5,501 bases of DNA from NCBI GenBank assembly GCA_937959315.1, contig CALGRC010000113.1, forward strand, positions 1-5,501. Direction: 5' to 3'. The notes under the pieces were generated by a model that was given only the letters and a program-made list of their open reading frames with translations, was not told the origin of the DNA and made no database searches. Made by a program: the position numbers and the translations under genes. Numbering within the stretch: the stretch's first letter is position 1; every line of letters begins with the position of its first letter. Source of the stretch: an uncultured Clostridia bacterium. Lineage in GTDB: Bacteria > Bacillota > Clostridia > UMGS1810. Positions 5,209 through 5,501 of this stretch are shown here, piece by piece.

Positions 5209-5227
5209 AAATTGTGTTCTACGGAAT

Positions 5228-5301
5228 GGAGGTATAGCTCAGTTGGTTAGAGCGCTCGCTTCACATGCGAGAGGTCACAGGTTCGAGTCCTGTTATCTCT
5301 A
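5228..5301 (+). tRNA. tRNA-Val (anticodon CAC)
   Basis: A full cloverleaf can be drawn. The acceptor is 5228-5234 with 5294-5300, D stem GCTC/GAGC (5237-5240, 5250-5253), anticodon stem CTCGC/GCGAG (5255-5259, 5267-5271), variable loop AGGTC, T stem ACAGG/CCTGT with TTCGAGT loop (5277-5293), and discriminator A5301. The anticodon CAC at 5262-5264 reads GUG (Val). The acceptor has two G-U pairs, at 1-72 and 5-68; a wobble at the terminal 1-72 pair is unusual. CCA is not encoded and must be added after transcription. It is a single-gene unit. Confidence 0.95.
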
Positions 5302-5308
5302 TTGATAT

Positions 5309-5342
5309 AAAAAGCGGCAGCCTTATAAGGCCGCCGCTTTTT
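5309..5342. terminator. Bidirectional intrinsic terminator
   Basis: A near-perfect palindrome: five A, GCGGC, one A-C mismatch, GCCT, loop TATA, then the complementary arm ending in five T. It starts eight bases after the tRNA on the plus strand, and 14 bases after the stop codon of the minus-strand gene at 5357, so it probably serves both. Confidence 0.9.
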
Positions 5343-5356
5343 ATATATTCCAAAAG

Positions 5357-5501
5357 TTAAGGATTATTTGTGGATTCTTCTACAAACCATGCGGGATCTT
5401 CGTACCATAAATAAGTTTCCTTCCCTGCAATCCGGATATGATAACGTATGCCAATCCCGCCGGCGCGGATGCTGGCAGCACGTTCCTGACCAAGTACGCG
5501 G
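5357..5501 (-). CDS. C-terminal 47 residues of an unidentified protein (cut by window edge)
   Basis: An open frame enters from the right edge and ends at TAA 5359-5357. The tail includes RVLGQERAASIRAGG, a probable strand GIRYHIRIAG, then KETYLWYEDPAWFVEE and a polar end STNNP. It is rich in aromatic residues (three Trp/Tyr clusters in ~20 residues) and has no membrane segment. The alternating pattern suggests two or three beta strands. I do not recognise the family. The coding call rests on the open frame to the edge, sensible codon use and the well-placed terminator just beyond the stop. Confidence 0.6.
   Translation of the reverse strand, partial: RVLGQERAASIRAGGIGIRYHIRIAGKETYLWYEDPAWFVEESTNNP

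Noticed and set aside
5069..5227. Riboswitch or T-box leader upstream of bioY or the tRNA
   Set aside because: The bioY leader is only about 30 bases and is explained by the BirA operator; the rest is simple AT-rich promoter sequence.
1..5501. Mobile element, prophage, CRISPR array or toxin-antitoxin pair
   Set aside because: No transposase, integrase, terminal inverted repeats, spaced repeats or paired small ORFs with ribosome sites were found.

Overview
The window looks like chromosome from a Gram-positive anaerobe of the Clostridia (Firmicutes), perhaps a Ruminococcaceae/Oscillospiraceae-type bacterium. The reasons are the murT-gatD pair for peptidoglycan amidation, ECF-type vitamin transporter S components, strong AGGTGA/GGGAGG ribosome binding sites, sigma-A type promoters, and moderately GC-rich genes separated by very AT-rich spacers. 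The genus assignment is inference. All recognisable protein genes are on the minus strand. One tRNA, and possibly one small RNA, lie on the plus strand.

Layout, left to right. 1-278: start of gatD, cut by the window edge at its expected catalytic Cys codon. 280-1629: murT, one base upstream of gatD; together they make the enzyme that amidates the D-Glu of lipid II. 1630-1782: a short spacer with a probable murT promoter on the minus strand, and a plus-strand promoter and terminator pair that could make a ~90 nt RNA. 1783-2328: an ECF transporter S-component-like membrane protein. It starts at a TTG and has an excellent promoter overlapped by a 9-bp inverted repeat. 2446-4438: a two-gene operon with its own terminator. 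It encodes a Cys-rich, Asp-box beta-propeller-like protein with a coiled-coil tail, followed by a protein with two DUF4397-like repeats. The sequence upstream resembles a sigma-E (mother-cell sporulation) promoter.

4523-5068: bioY, the biotin-uptake S component. A 14-bp perfect inverted repeat of BirA-box type overlaps its promoter and Shine-Dalgarno sequence, and a terminator is built into its stop codon. 5228-5301: a single tRNA-Val(CAC) gene on the plus strand with an extended -10 promoter. 5309-5342: a bidirectional terminator shared by the tRNA and an unidentified gene entering from the right (5357-5501, C-terminal 47 residues).

Functionally the window is a set of small independent transcription units: cell-wall modification, two vitamin-type uptake proteins, a tRNA, and one uncharacterised two-gene unit. 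That unit is the least explained part, and its putative sporulation promoter makes it the best candidate for something undescribed. I see no mobile element, CRISPR array or phage gene.
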